A stretch of 64,000 nt of DNA from Metellina segmentata (GCA_947359465.1 OX375878.1:89068377-89132376); one strand, 5' to 3'. Shown: positions 34,151-45,305, counted from the stretch's first letter. Translations and numbers: made by a program. The notes: a model not told the origin generated them from the letters alone.

Positions 34151-34502
34151 CATTTAGCTTCGGATACGATCTATCTTTGTAATTGTCTATGAAAAGAAAT
34201 ATACTGTTTAAATTAAAATTCATACACATAAGAGGTAAAAGATAATTGAAAAATTTACTTTCTCTAAGTGAAGTAGTATATAAGATAATTTAGTATCCAC
34301 AAAAGGTTTGACCAATTAATCAGAAATTAAAATTGACTAATCCATTAATTAGACTTCAATTCAGCCTATTGTTCAACCAATCGCGCTTATGTGCGTTGTC
34401 AGTTATTATGTCGCATGTGCTGCTCTAGTGTGTTGCTGAGATAGAAAAATATTAGACCTCCTATCTAAGTAGCGTCCTAGACAACAATTTAAAGCCAAAT
34501 AA

Positions 34503-36390
34503 TTAACCCTCCTGGTGGTTGTCCCGACGAGGAATCTCGTCATTAGCAAAAATGACCAGATCTTCCTAGACGAGAATGTTACTAGAAGAAAACCGATCAG
34601 ATTTGAATCTCGTCAGAATGAAAAAAATCGGCCATACATTGATGGCGAGATATCTCGTTTTTCACTAGGAAAATTAGTCAGATCTTGATGGACGAGATAT
34701 CTCGTCGAAACCACATCGAGGGTCGAATGAGAATGTTAACTTACGAGCTAGAAAAATTGCAGGCTAGAGCGGCTTTACGTAAAATGAATTAGTCATGAAG
34801 TTTGTTTCTGCATCGCTAGTTTTGATACAAGCCAGAACGAAAAAGATGCGTCTATCCAGAGTTATGGGCGTCCTTTCATTAGCAAATCTGACCAAATTTT
34901 CATGGACAAGAATATTGTTAGAAGAAAAATGACCAAATCTTGATCATGCCATTCTCAAAAAATCGGCCATACCTTGGTGGCGAGACATTCCTCTCGTCAG
35001 TAGCAAAATTGGTCAGATCTTGATGGACGAGATATCTCGTCGAAACCACATCGAGGATCGAAAAAGAATGTAAACTTACGAGCTATAAAATTGCAGTTGG
35101 CTTAACATACAAATAATTAGTTTTTAAGTTTGTAGCTGCACATCGCAAGTTTTGATACAAACAACAACGAAAAGAGATGCGTCTATCCAGAGTTAAGGGC
35201 GTCCTTTCAATAGCAAAACTGACAAGATCTTCAAGGACGAGAATTGTTAGAAGAAAAATGACTAAATCTTGATCTTGTCACTGTCAAAAAATTGGCCATA
35301 TTTTGATGGCGAGGCATCCCCCTCTTCACTAGAAAAATTGGTTAGATATTGATGGACGAGATATCTCGTCGAAACCAAATCGAAGGTCGAATAGGAATAT
35401 TAACTTACGCGCTATAAAATTACAGTCTAGGGTTTAACGTAAAAGTAATTAGGTATAAAATTTCTAGCTGTATCGCAAGTTTTGATACAAACCGCAACGA
35501 AAAAAGATGCGTCTGTTCAGAGAGTTATTTGCGTCCTTTTATTAGCAAAACTGACCAAATTTTCATGGAAGATAATGTTATTAGAAGAAAAATGACCAAA
35601 TCTCGATCTTGTCACTATCAAAAAATCGGCCATACCTTGATGGCGAGACATCCCTCTCGCCGCTAGAAAAATTGGTTAAATATTGATGGACGAGATATCT
35701 CGTCGAAACCAAATCGAGGGTCGAATAGGAATATTAACTTACGAGCTATAAAATTACAGTCTATGGTTTAACGTAAAAGTAATTAGGTATAAAATTTATA
35801 GCTGCATCGCAAGTTTTGATACAAACCGCAACGAAAAAAGATGCGTCTGCCCAGAGAGTTACTTGCGTCCTTTTACTAGCAAAACTGACCAGATTTTCAT
35901 GGACGAGTGTTAGAAAAAAAATTACTAGATCTTGGTCGATGGACGATATATCTCGTCGAAATCACTTCGAGGGTCGAATAAGAGTATTAATTACGTATAC
36001 AAATTGCAGTCTAAGCTTAAGGTAAAAGTAATTAATCACGAAGCTTGTAGTAGCATCGCAAGTTTTGATACAAACCGCAACGAAAAAAGATGCGTCTGCC
36101 CAGAGAGTTACTTGCGTCCTTTTATTAGCAAAACTGACCAGATTTTCATGGACGAGTATTAGAAAAAAAATTACTAGATCTTGGTCGATATATCTTGATG
36201 GACGAAATATCTCGTCGAAATCACTTCGAGGGTCGAATAAGAGTATTAATTACGTATACAAATTGCAGTCTAAGCTTAAGGTAAAAGTAATTAATCACGA
36301 AGCTTGTAGTAGCATCGCAAGTTTTGATACAAACCGCAACGAAAAAAGATGCTTCTGTCTACAGAGTTACGAGCCTCCTATCACTAGAAA
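34503..36390 (+). repeat. Tandem expansion of the TTAA-type element, 330 and 250 bp units
   Basis: The left end TTAACCCTCCTGGTGGTTGT starts at 34503. AGTTTTGATACAA recurs at 34819, 35149, 35479, 35812, 36061 and 36320: spacing 330, 330 and 333, then 249 and 259 bp. Long units hold GACGAGATATCTCGTC (34691, 35026, 35355, 35689) plus a second GGCGAGACATCCCTCTCGTC-like segment; the two short units lack the second segment. Between units lies GCAACGAAAAAAGATGCGTC, not seen in the single copies elsewhere. Repeated open frames of about 70 codons come from the period. Confidence 0.92.
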
Positions 36391-37670
36391 CTGACTTTCC
36401 AGCATTGGAAGGGAATAAAAAAGTTGGATTTATTTAACACCAGCAAATTACATAGTGTCAATCCTTTCTGGGTCATATTAAGGGGGAAAAAAGAGAGAAA
36501 GTATATTTTGGGCATGATCGCCACTTTACTAATTTTTTCTTCTTTCGTCACGGAACCGAAAGGTGTGGGTCTCGATGTCAATCGTGTATGTCTCCGCAGT
36601 CATTAGAAAGAAGCTGGACAGACGGGATTTCTTAGTTCCCAAGAAAAACGGAAATTTCTTGTGATGGGATTGAATTCTTTCAGGCACATTGCTTTTCTTT
36701 GATCGTGTAATGTCCGTTTTTTTCTTGACACTTTTATCATATCACGAAGTTTCTGCTATTTCATCGGGTTTTTTTTCCCTTATGATAGACGGTAGCGTTT
36801 TGGGGATATGAAAACTGATGGTTTTCGTAAAGGGGAGGATAATTCTGAATATATTACGCAGTTTTCGGGAAAGTTATCGATCTGAATACATTATGCAGTT
36901 TGGAATATTTATTCTTAGTGTATCAATAATTGAAAAAGACTATGCAGAAGAAGACTGCAGGGAAATATTTTACATGGGTAATTAATGCAATAAAACTGCG
37001 TCATGTTACAGAGTATGAAATACCTATTTACATGAATCAGTGGCTACAATTCTCGGTTGTTAAAGGATATACCATCTGCTTAGTATAAATTAGAATTTAT
37101 TGGGAAAAAATTGCATCTAACTTAAATGTCGTATTTATTTATGCAATTTTAAATTTGCAGTGCTTTACTAGCCTTAGGTTTTATTTACGGACAAAATCTA
37201 CCAAAATAAAAACCTCCATTTGACTTCATTTTCATTAGGATCTCAATAAGGATATTAAAAATACAAGTAGTATAAATAAAATAAACAAATAAAAATGCAC
37301 AGTTTAAACAATTGGCGAACGGAACTTTTCAGTGATTACTTTTTTGTGAATTATTTGATATATGACCTGGTTAGGTACAGAAAAACTATTGATATATTTC
37401 TTGCTGATATCAAATATCACATCGGTGCTTCAGCAATATCTTGCATGCAAAAGTTAAAAAAAATTGTACACTTGCACATAAATAAAATTAAAGTGGAAAA
37501 TAAATTAAATGAATACACACTCAGGAGCTTTGTGTTATTGGGCATAAAACACTTTAGATATGCTCTGGTAATGGGGAGGGTTTACTTAAAGATTTCGAGC
37601 TGCTTTGGTATTTCTAGTATTTTGGTAATAAGAAGGCCACACATAGAACGAACTGCTTGACAAGATTCAG
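36391..37670. other. Unannotated stretch
   Basis: No gene or repeat recognised. A 121-codon AT-rich plus frame (37295-37660) runs up to the next SINE. It has no domain I recognise and no splice or promoter evidence, so it is not called. Confidence 0.45.
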
Positions 37671-37955
37671 TGCCACGGTAGCCCAGGAGGTAGTGTTGCG
37701 AGTTTTAAATTTGATCCAACCACAGACCACCTTGTATATGTGGACTTGTCAACTTTAAAATATGTTATGACTTCAAATGTCTTCAAATTGGTGTGGTGTG
37801 GAAGTTTGGAGAGTGGGTGCCAGTTCAGGTGTTGACCTCGTCAGCTGACCGTGATTTGAAATTACAGATGTTGCCCTCGATCTTTCCCTTCGGTATTGAT
37901 CCCAGACAACCGCCAACAGCACTTGGTGTTGCTCCCAGTGCGACGTAAATTGAAC
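37671..37955 (+). mobile_element. SINE type B
   Basis: GCCACGGTAGCCCAGGAGG (head), ATTTGATCCAACC, then GTGTGGAAGTTTGGAGAGTG, GTTGACCTCGTCAGCTGACC and TGCTCCCAGTGCGACGTAAA. The head has lost most of its anticodon-arm equivalent. Confidence 0.85.
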
Positions 37956-38600
37956 TAGCTAGTAAGATCAATGATACGAATATACTCTTCTGAATTTAAA
38001 TGTAAAAGCTTTGGTGTTCCCAATACATTTCAGATTCCATTCATAAATTCCTTCCGAAACTATGCCATCCTTTCATTTTTTCCGGGATAAATCAGAGACA
38101 TTAGGTTAAAATAACCGAATTCGCTTCGCCCTTTCTAAAACCTCAGGTTTTGAAAATCGAATCTGAATCGCCTCCCCTTCCACTTCTTAAAACTCGGAGG
38201 AACCCAATTAGCATCCGAAAGAACGATTATAACCGAATTTATTTCGCTCAAAATGTTCACTGCTGGCATTTTTTAATTCATTACGCAATTCGGAAGAAAG
38301 GCGTAGCCCCTCTCAGAAAGAAAATCCAGACTCGGGAAAAATTAGATGCGTCGTGAGGCACAAAAGAAAGGAGAAAGAAGGACTGGAGCCTTTCCCCCGA
38401 AAACCCTTTAAGTTGTTTCGAATTCTCTCCTGGGATATGTTTTAACGAAGTTGCGCCAGCAAAACTTCGGAGGACTCTCCGCCAGTATCACGAAAAGTCT
38501 TCGCCGCTGACTCAAACAAACTTTTCCCCGGTGCGGTAAGGGCTCCGGTTAATCTAATTTCTGAACTTGGGACTTTGATTTTTGAATGTTTCCAGTGTTC
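37956..38600. other. GC-richer unique stretch
   Basis: Repeat-free. 38130-38540 is visibly CpG-richer, with a 68-codon frame (38150-38356) and no recognised domain. Possible regulatory DNA. Confidence 0.25.
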
Positions 38601-38930
38601 TTGCTGGAGGTTTTTGAAATTTTTGAACCGGTGTTTTACTGCTCCTGAAAACCAACCTGTTTCTTTTGGAAGTTGCGCTAATGCAATTCCAGCAGTCAGT
38701 ATTGTAAACTCCCGATTATCTACTTTGCGGATTATTGAGACTTTGCAGTGCTTTTTTCGTGGTTTAAATGCTCGCTTATTTTCAGACCCATGCCATGGTT
38801 AAAGTACACAATGATAGTGTAGTGCAAGTGTGAAGTAAAGTCATCAATCGGATTAATTGTTTTCCAGAGAGCAAACTGTCTGAAAATTGTTTTATTATTT
38901 TTTCAGGCTTTTTACCTGCGGGGTTTCATA

Positions 38931-38980
38931 GTTCAAAATGACGAGGTGTTATCCTCCTATCTTTCCTTTCAAGGTTCATA
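38931..38980 (+). mobile_element. Short SINE body fragment
   Basis: GTTCAAAATGACGAGGTGTT, ATCCTCCTATCTTTCCTTTC and AAGG correspond to the TTTCCC-containing central body only. Confidence 0.65.
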
Positions 38981-39350
38981 ACGGGGCATAGATCTGTAAT
39001 TTTAAAGCGTGCTTTTTTAGAACAGAAACTCAAAATGTTCAGAAGCATTCTTCATGACTCGAGCAAATAGTCAGTATCGAGCAAAGAGTGACATGGATTT
39101 TTGAGTTTTATACCATATTGGTGTAATAGAAGGTCGCGAAATTACCTTTAGCCACAAGTTGGAATATGCTATTGTGAAATCTATTTCGGTTAGTTAGTAT
39201 CAGGGTAACTTATAAATAAATAAAATTTTAAAAATTTCTCTATATTTAAAATTATGAAGATAAAAACTATGTTTCAGTAGGCCTATTGATTATGGTCTTT
39301 AATATTTTCGATTCGTGCCAAAAAGTATCATCTTTTGTACTGCAATGGCA

Positions 39351-39395
39351 GTTGAATTAACGTCACATTGCAGCTACGCAAGGAGCTATTTGCAC
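39351..39395 (-). mobile_element. Short SINE 3'-end fragment
   Basis: GTTGAATTAACGTCACATTG, CAGCTACGCAAGGAGCTATT is the reverse complement of a SINE 3' terminus. Confidence 0.55.
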
Positions 39396-39637
39396 TGTAA
39401 TGACGAAAGTTGTTTTGAAAATCCATGGTTTTGATATGCTGTTAAAAATATATATGAGAGGGGTTTTCAGTGCACAAACGAACAGACTACCTACGAAGAT
39501 TTTAATTCTAATTTCAAATGCTCTGGTATGATATATATCGGGGATACCTTAAAATGTAGCTTATCATCAATTTGAAACGTTTGGCATTTAGTCGTATTGG
39601 TGGACAAATCAATTATCATGTATCAATTAGGTAATGG

Positions 39638-39832
39638 TAATTGATTAAAGTCGCACTGGTTACTATTGGCAACGGACCGGGATCCATCTCCAAGAACATC
39701 CGAGGACTATCCCAAGTAATTTTGCATTAGGGTCAGATGACGCGGCAACACCTGAGGTGCTACCCTCTTCAAACTTCCACACCACGCCAACGTGAGGACA
39801 TTTTTGAGATCACGTTATATTTAATGTATGCC
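39638..39832 (-). mobile_element. SINE, body and 3' end
   Basis: AATTGATTAAAGTCGCACTG, GGCAACGGACCGGGATCC, GTCAGATGACGCGGCAACAC, AACTTCCACACCACGCCAAC and GTGAGGACATTTTTGAGATC are the minus-strand SINE body; the head is missing. Confidence 0.8.
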
Positions 39833-40940
39833 GGAATTTATTTTTTGGAAGTCCATTGACATCATGTTCAGAATACAAATAGGCAACACCTATATGTTCA
39901 GAAACTTTATCGACATTTACTTTTAGCTCGACATAAAAGGCCTCTGGTATACGGGGTTGTCATGGCTCATTGGATATGTTCACTTCACTAGCAACCTTCG
40001 AATTGTAGGCGGTGCAGGCTAGATTCCTGGCAGATGCATTCTTCCCTGGATGTATTCTAACTTCTGTGTCAGTAAAACTTTCGTAAGTGAGTATGCCTAT
40101 TACTTGATATTGTAGTCTTGTGTCTAGTGAAGAATGGACAAGTATAGTCCTTGTGCCATTGAACAGGAACAATCAACCAATCCTCTCGTATATGAATATC
40201 ACATTTCTGTAATTCGATGCAGTATGTTCAAAAATACGATGCATTTTGGGATTCGTGCTCTTTAAAGTAGGTAATGACACTTAAATATTTAAAATTTAGA
40301 TGCGTCGTGCATGTATGAATGGAAAACTATACCTCATGAGTTTAATTTTGTCTGATTTATTTCGTAAGTTGTAATCTATCGTTAAGTAAGTGTAACGAGT
40401 TTTAAGTATAATTTTGTTCCGAATTTATAATTTTTACGTTTTCGTCATGATTGTTTCCACGAGTGCGTGTTCTACAACGTGCAATTACTCGTCAAATCTC
40501 TCCCATGAGTGAACGACTTCTTTCAAGGTAATCGATTACTTTTTGTCTGATACTGTCCGACTTCTAACTATGCATACCTAATCAGCCTCGCTAAGGTCTC
40601 CCTCACGAAAAGGTTGCATCACTCATGTCCAGACTGGAAAAAAGTTTGTTGAGAGTAATTTTTGTTTATTCGGTAGGGCATGTTAACATTCCAGCTCTTG
40701 TTTTAGATAGTTATCCGATTCTTTAAAATGCATCCAGTTATATTGTTACTTCGAATCAATACTTGTGGAAGATATTGACTGTATCATACACTAGTCTGTT
40801 CGAATTATGCATATGATTGTTGAAGCTAGATACGTAATCACTCGGCTTTTATTTTTGGATAAAAACTTGTTTTGCTGGGATGTATTTGCTTGTTTCCTTT
40901 AAGTTTCGTGTGATCAGTTACGGATATATTCCACATAGGT
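39833..40940. other. Unannotated stretch
   Basis: No supported gene. A 70-codon minus frame (39960-40172) is compositionally less biased than most but matches no family I know. No family repeat recognised. Confidence 0.4.
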
Positions 40941-40942
40941 TG

Positions 40943-41115
40943 TTTGGGTTGAATGGTGTAAGGGCCATGTTTGCCCTAGTTGCGCTAAACATGGCTCTTA
41001 CACCATCATCAAGTAAATGGAAATACATGCAAGAAAAGTTTTTCTGACATGAAAGAGAGAAATGCACCAGGGAGGCAAATCCCTCTGAGGTTACACGACT
41101 CCCATTTCGCATAGA
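40943..41115 (+). repeat. Dispersed fold-back repeat 'C', best copy
   Basis: ATGGTGTAAGGGCCATGTTT (40953-40972) pairs with AAACATGGCTCTTACACCAT (40987-41006): 19 of 20 positions, 14 nt loop. It continues with TCAAGTAAATGGAAATACAT, GAGAGAAATGCACCAGGGAG and TTTCGCATAGAATATTCC, which also occur in the 14640 copy. Related pieces lie at 45120-45305 (inverted) and 51308-51511. Confidence 0.8.
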
Positions 41116-41636
41116 ATATTCCTAGGATTGAAATAGAAGAAAATAACTTTGTACAGTTCATAACGATCGGGTATTTTTAGCTTAAATTGAGTTTGGCTTT
41201 GTATTTCTTGCACAATTGATTAAATTCAGGACAACTAATTTGGAATTTATAGTTTTAAAGGGATTCTGTGTTTTAAGTTGCAAAAGTGACAGTTTTGCAC
41301 ATATACACGGTTTGGAAAACAAAAATGTGATTCGTTCCAAAACTTAAAACTACCCAAAAGAATAGATGAAAACACAAAACTAATATTGAAAAAAGAGTTG
41401 CTAAACTATATAAAAACGAAAAATGAATTAAAAAAATTTTAGGGGTATTATAACCAAAGTACATAAAAAAATTCAATTCGTCTTCTCACTATTTTATCCA
41501 TTCTCCTGAGAGAGACACGTGTTCGTATTCACTCCCGGTTTATGTCAAACAAAAAGTGTCACCTTATTTTTCAAAATATTTATAGATAAAATACGTTTTT
41601 AGAGCATCTATCTTTGGTTATAAAGATAATCTATCT
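41116..41636. other. AT-rich stretch, nothing recognised
   Basis: No gene or repeat supported. Confidence 0.45.
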
Positions 41637-41910
41637 TTGGCTGAATTGAAGATGTTTGCACACCAGATCCAACGGCAACTAAAGCTAAACGACAACGCAA
41701 AACTAACAACATGGGAAAAAAATGGTGGAACTCCGGGGTCACGTGATTTACTGTTCCGATTTATCCTGTCGTTAGCAGCAGACGATTGTGTGGTATCCAG
41801 TAACCAATCAGGATCCAGATATGGATGGGTGCGTAAGGAAATAACTAAAAGAAAAGCAGCGGTCGGAGATGTAACGCTGCTGTGGGCAAAATAATTTTTC
41901 AATCCGTCCA
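41637..41910 (+). promoter_or_regulatory. Possible promoter-like unique segment
   Basis: A repeat-free segment holds a CACGTG E-box (GGTCACGTGATT, 41740-41745), a CCAAT box (TAACCAATCAGG, 41804-41810) and AAAATGGTGG, all within 90 bp and surrounded by AT-rich DNA. It is open on both strands (85 codons plus, 97 codons minus) with no recognisable domain. No TATA or initiator was identified and no gene is seen downstream. Low-confidence call from motif clustering only. Confidence 0.25.
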
Positions 41911-42160
41911 TTTTTGCAGTTTACTCCACCTCTCAAACCCCGCGTCGTTTTGTAATGTTTAGCGGCAACTTTGATACCTCCTTAATTTACGAGAGGCTTT
42001 TCATTTCACGCTACGTCAGATGTTTTCCTTTTTCGGCCCTTTTATTTATTTTCCCCGACAATCGACTTGCGTGGGGTCGTGGCGATAAAAAAATCCAACT
42101 ATGATGCATTGAATATTGGCGTTATTGCTCTGTATTTTTTCTAGTTGTCAGACGGTAGGG

Positions 42161-42443
42161 AGGTATTTAATTAACGTCGCACTGGTGCAACACAGCGGGC
42201 TATTGGCGACGGTCCACGATCAACCCCGAATGGAAAGATTCGAAGATAACACCACGTAATTTTGAACTACCGTCAGATGACGAGGTCACACCTGAGTTGA
42301 CATCCCACTCTCCAAACTTCCACACAACGCCAATGTGAGAACATTTGACGCCACGGCAGCCTTAACGGGTACCAACCCGTACACAACGGTCTTTTGTTGG
42401 TTTGGAACTCGTAACCCTCCGGTTGTTAATCCGTTACTCTTCC
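42161..42443 (-). mobile_element. SINE type B, nearly full length
   Basis: Plus-strand reading: AGGTATTTAATTAACGTCGC, ACAGCGGGCTATTGGCGACG, GTCAGATGACGAGGTCACAC, CAAACTTCCACACAACGCC, GTACACAACGGTCTTTTGTT, GGAACTCGTAACCCTCCGG and TTAATCCGTTACTCTTCC. The last 10-20 bp of the head are missing. Confidence 0.88.
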
Positions 42444-42454
42444 ACTTCTCCTTA

Positions 42455-42680
42455 ATAGTTAATGTACTGGCTCTGCCCCTAATACAGTACTCACAACTTT
42501 TAGAAAACGATGCACAAGAGTTCATGTGGCCAAGGAGACCCATTCGTACACTAGATAATTTTTTTTGCTTATGTGCGATCCTTGTTGGTGTTGCGTAGGT
42601 TGCAATACGACACCCGAGAGCATCGCAAGCACGCTCTATTGGGTTGAACTCTGGTGACCTTGATTGATACGAAATAGGAA
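42455..42680 (-). pseudogene. Tc1-like transposase C-terminal fragment, decayed
   Basis: The minus-strand frame contains SRSPEFNPIERACDALG, the catalytic-glutamate block of Tc1/mariner transposases (SPDLNPIEHxWDxLG), with the glutamate kept. Further on, LLGHMNSCASFSKSCEYCIR resembles the family's C-terminal end before the RG motif. Upstream catalytic aspartates and both terminal inverted repeats are absent. Sequence words differ from the 52.3 kb element, so it belongs to a different Tc1 lineage. The open frame runs on into the neighbouring SINE, which is not coding. Confidence 0.7.
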
Positions 42681-42774
42681 TTATCTTTCGACATGTGTTT
42701 ATTTGCATATACGCCTATGATAAATTTTACATCGATGCACATAAAGGATTGCGTCTTTCAACCAACTTATTTAA

Positions 42775-43140
42775 TATGTTGTTGTTGTTTCTTATGCCTA
42801 CACTGGCAGACCAGAGGAGTGCCAGGCCCGTCAAAGACGGCAAGAGGCGAGGGGGGTGCGCCTTCCATGTTATTGAGCCCCATTGGGAGGAAGTCTGACT
42901 TTGCTCGACATACATGACACATCCGTTTTACAGGAAGGTCCCTTTCATACATCCATTCACTCACACGTATCGTAATTTAGATTCCAATCAGAGGCCGATA
43001 GTCCCCTGATCAGGTACCCCCAGAGGTATTGATTTGGTATGGGAACATGGGGGACATTGTGACCACGACCTATTTAACGTGCCCCAGTCACCATTAGTGA
43101 ACACGACGGTCTTTAGCCAGGTCGAAGCGCCGATCTACTT
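42775..43140 (-). mobile_element. Composite SINE with alternative 3' region and (AAC)n tail
   Basis: The right part (43048-43140) is the 5' body of the common SINE in minus orientation: GACCACGACCTATTTAACGT, ACACGACGGTCTTTAGCC. The rest is a different 3' region not seen in other copies, CpG- and GC-richer, ending on the minus strand with GTAGGCATAAGAAACAACAA and an (AAC)n tail. The arrangement parallels the 13032 copy, which also has the common body start and a foreign 3' end. Confidence 0.6.
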
Positions 43141-43177
43141 ATTTAATATCAAAACAATTAATGAACGAAATACAAAG

Positions 43178-43506
43178 CAGTGGTTCTAAAGCGAAGTTTT
43201 CGTTCAATGAAATCTAATTCTATCTTCTACCATCTTTGTATCCGTAAGTAAAAATTGGTCGCCTAAATTAGGTTAAAAAGTTTCGCAGACATATGATAGC
43301 ATTCCTCTCTACACTGTAGTCTTACGCTTCAGCGACTTTTCTGCTTATCAGCAAAAACTTTCGTTCAAAATGCATCGAGTAAATAAATTATATTAATGAT
43401 ACTCTTCTACCTTTTTGGCATGCAAAAGTAAAAATTGTTCGCTTTAAGACAGCTGAAAATCTCTCACCGTCATGCATATGGCATTTCTCACTACATTAAT
43501 GTCCTA
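43178..43506 (+). repeat. Direct repeat, approx. 161 bp period, with hAT-like start
   Basis: TTCGTTCAATGAAATC (43199) and TTCGTTCAAAATGCATC (43360) begin two copies sharing TCTTCTACC, GTAAAAATTG(G/T)TCGC, CATATGA/GCATATGG, CATT(C/T)CTC and ACACTGTAGTCTTAC/ACATTAATGTCCTAC in order. The first copy is preceded by CAGTGGTTCTAAAG, which resembles a hAT terminus. Confidence 0.65.
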
Positions 43507-43559
43507 CTCGTCAGCACATCCCGCTCGCAGCAATTCAATTATCGATAAGAGTGTTTATG

Positions 43560-44230
43560 CTAATAAAAGCACTTAATCGCTTTCAACAAGTTTAAAGGTG
43601 TTTAGGACGGAGTGTTACTAAAATCACAGAATTCGCACTCTTGATCACTTTTTCTTTCCCGCCCATCAAAACTGTTTTCATGTAAAATGAGAGAGAAGTG
43701 TCGAATAAAAAACACTTCAGGGAGAGAGGAACATTTAAACGGAGTGTTCAAGGAGGGAGGGAAAAAAATCCTTGAAATAAAAAAGCTCGGAATAAACAAA
43801 CTAAAAAATGGAAACTGAATTACAATAAGAGGGAGAGAGATTCAGCCATGGCGTGCGGGCTCGCGTTTATCATTTAATAATTTCGACTAATACCTGCATA
43901 AGTTGTCGTTTAATATTCCTCCGTGTTTCCGTGTCCATAACAATACCGTGCAAATGAAAACACTGGCGAGCCCGCATTATAAAAAACAACAACAAAAAGT
44001 ATATAGAATAACACATAAAAAGTGAAGCGTATATTCGTAAAAACCCTCAAAACTGCCATCTGCTCCTGCGGCGGCAACAACATCAAATAAAAAAAAAACT
44101 AAGTAAGACAGCTGCTTTAATTTGAGGTTTTCTGCAAAAATTATAATCCCAAATGTTATTTGCTTTGTTTGAGCATAAATAACTGCTGTAGGAAACGGAA
44201 AAGACAAAAAAGAAGTTATAATAATGCAAC
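43560..44230. other. Unique, purine-patterned island
   Basis: Repeat-free, purine-rich on the plus strand at 43680-43850 (GGGAGAGAGGAAC, GGAGGGAGGGAAAAAAATCC), then CpG-richer. No gene seen; frames on the minus strand (43602-43799, 43977-44207) show no domain. Confidence 0.3.
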
Positions 44231-44929
44231 TTTTAAAGTTCGGGCTGAAGTTTTAGAAAACATTTTTATTCTGGGCATTTATTATTTTTTCCTTGTCCTT
44301 ACTTGTTTTTTATGTACATAAAATGTGTTATGTTAATATGGCTGAAGTTTAAATCTGTTTCTTTGTCTGTGGCTTTATGTCTGTTTTCTTTATTTCTGCT
44401 CTATTTTTTGGAAATTTTCAATTTCTCCATATTGACCCATGTTTAATATTTATCGAGTTTTAAAATAGTTTTTAGACTGAAATAAATAGTGGGTGCTTTT
44501 TGTTTTCTGCTTAACATATTTGAATTTTTTTAATCTTAAACTTATGATAAGTGATTATTGAATTTATGGTTGCCGGTTTCTCGTCGAGTTATTTCTTCAA
44601 CCTCTTCCAGACACACACAACCTCAGTTTTAAATCTAAACTATTTTTTTGGTGATGCTATATTTTCTTTGTCTGTGGGACTTTAATATGCTCATTACAAA
44701 GAAAATTAAGTATTCAAATTAGTTAACACTTAGTTAGGGACCTTGGTACTACATGGTTACAGTCATACCAACAAGGAAAACCCCAATTGGGTACTTTGCA
44801 ACACAAACATTTTTAATTAAATGTAAAATTTCTTAAGGGAGAAGTGGTGATAAGAGAGTAGAGAGAAACAAGTATTTCGTACTTTTAAACATTCTCAAAG
44901 TGCTTATACCTTTGACGATTTTATCGATA
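44231..44929. other. AT-rich stretch, nothing recognised
   Basis: No gene or repeat supported. Confidence 0.45.
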
Positions 44930-45043
44930 AGATGATCAAAATCTTGTAAGTTTTTTCTAATGACGAGATATCTCGTCCATCAAGATGATCTGGTCACTTT
45001 TGCTAATGACGAGATACATCGTCGAGACAACCACCAGGAGGTA
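44930..45043 (-). mobile_element. TTAA-type miniature element (partial)
   Basis: Perfect GACGAGATATCTCGTC at 44962, then CATCAAGATGATCTGGTCAC, TTTTGCTAATGACGAGATAC, and the terminus CGTCGAGACAACCACCAGGAGG, whose complement is the CCTCCTGGTGGTTGTC end seen at 34507. The flanking TTAA here reads TATA, so it has mutated. The other end is degenerate or truncated. Confidence 0.75.
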
Positions 45044-45119
45044 TAATACTACCCATGATTAGATTATCACAACTAGTTGTTTGAATACCATAAGATCAGC
45101 AACTAATAAAGTATCAACA

Positions 45120-45305
45120 TCAAGGCAGCCCTCAGTTGCACATCTTTGGGTGTTTTCGGGTATCACAACCCCGAGGTACCCGAATAATTTGTTCTCTCTT
45201 CTGTTCTACCCTCGTTTGCCCTTCTGCTTTCCCTTCCTCTTGTCTGGTGTTTGGAGCATTTTGGACAAATATGGACCTTGCGCCATAAAACCTAAAACCA
45301 AACAG
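45120..45305 (-). repeat. Dispersed repeat 'C', copy with divergent interior
   Basis: GGTATCACAACCCCGAGGTA (45163) is the complement of TACCTCGGGGTTGTGATGCC at 51444. CTTGCGCCATAAAACC (45281) is the complement of the GGTTTTATGGCGCAAG-type end of repeat C. Orientation is opposite to the 51.3 kb copy. Confidence 0.7.

Noticed and set aside
35816..36394. Near-identical frames beginning MIQTATKKDASAQ
   Set aside because: They are duplicated by the 250 bp tandem period of the TTAA-type element, with no domain.
37295..37660. 121-codon plus frame as a candidate gene
   Set aside because: AT-rich, no recognisable domain, isolated, and stops next to a SINE. Frames of this length occur by chance in a 64 kb window.
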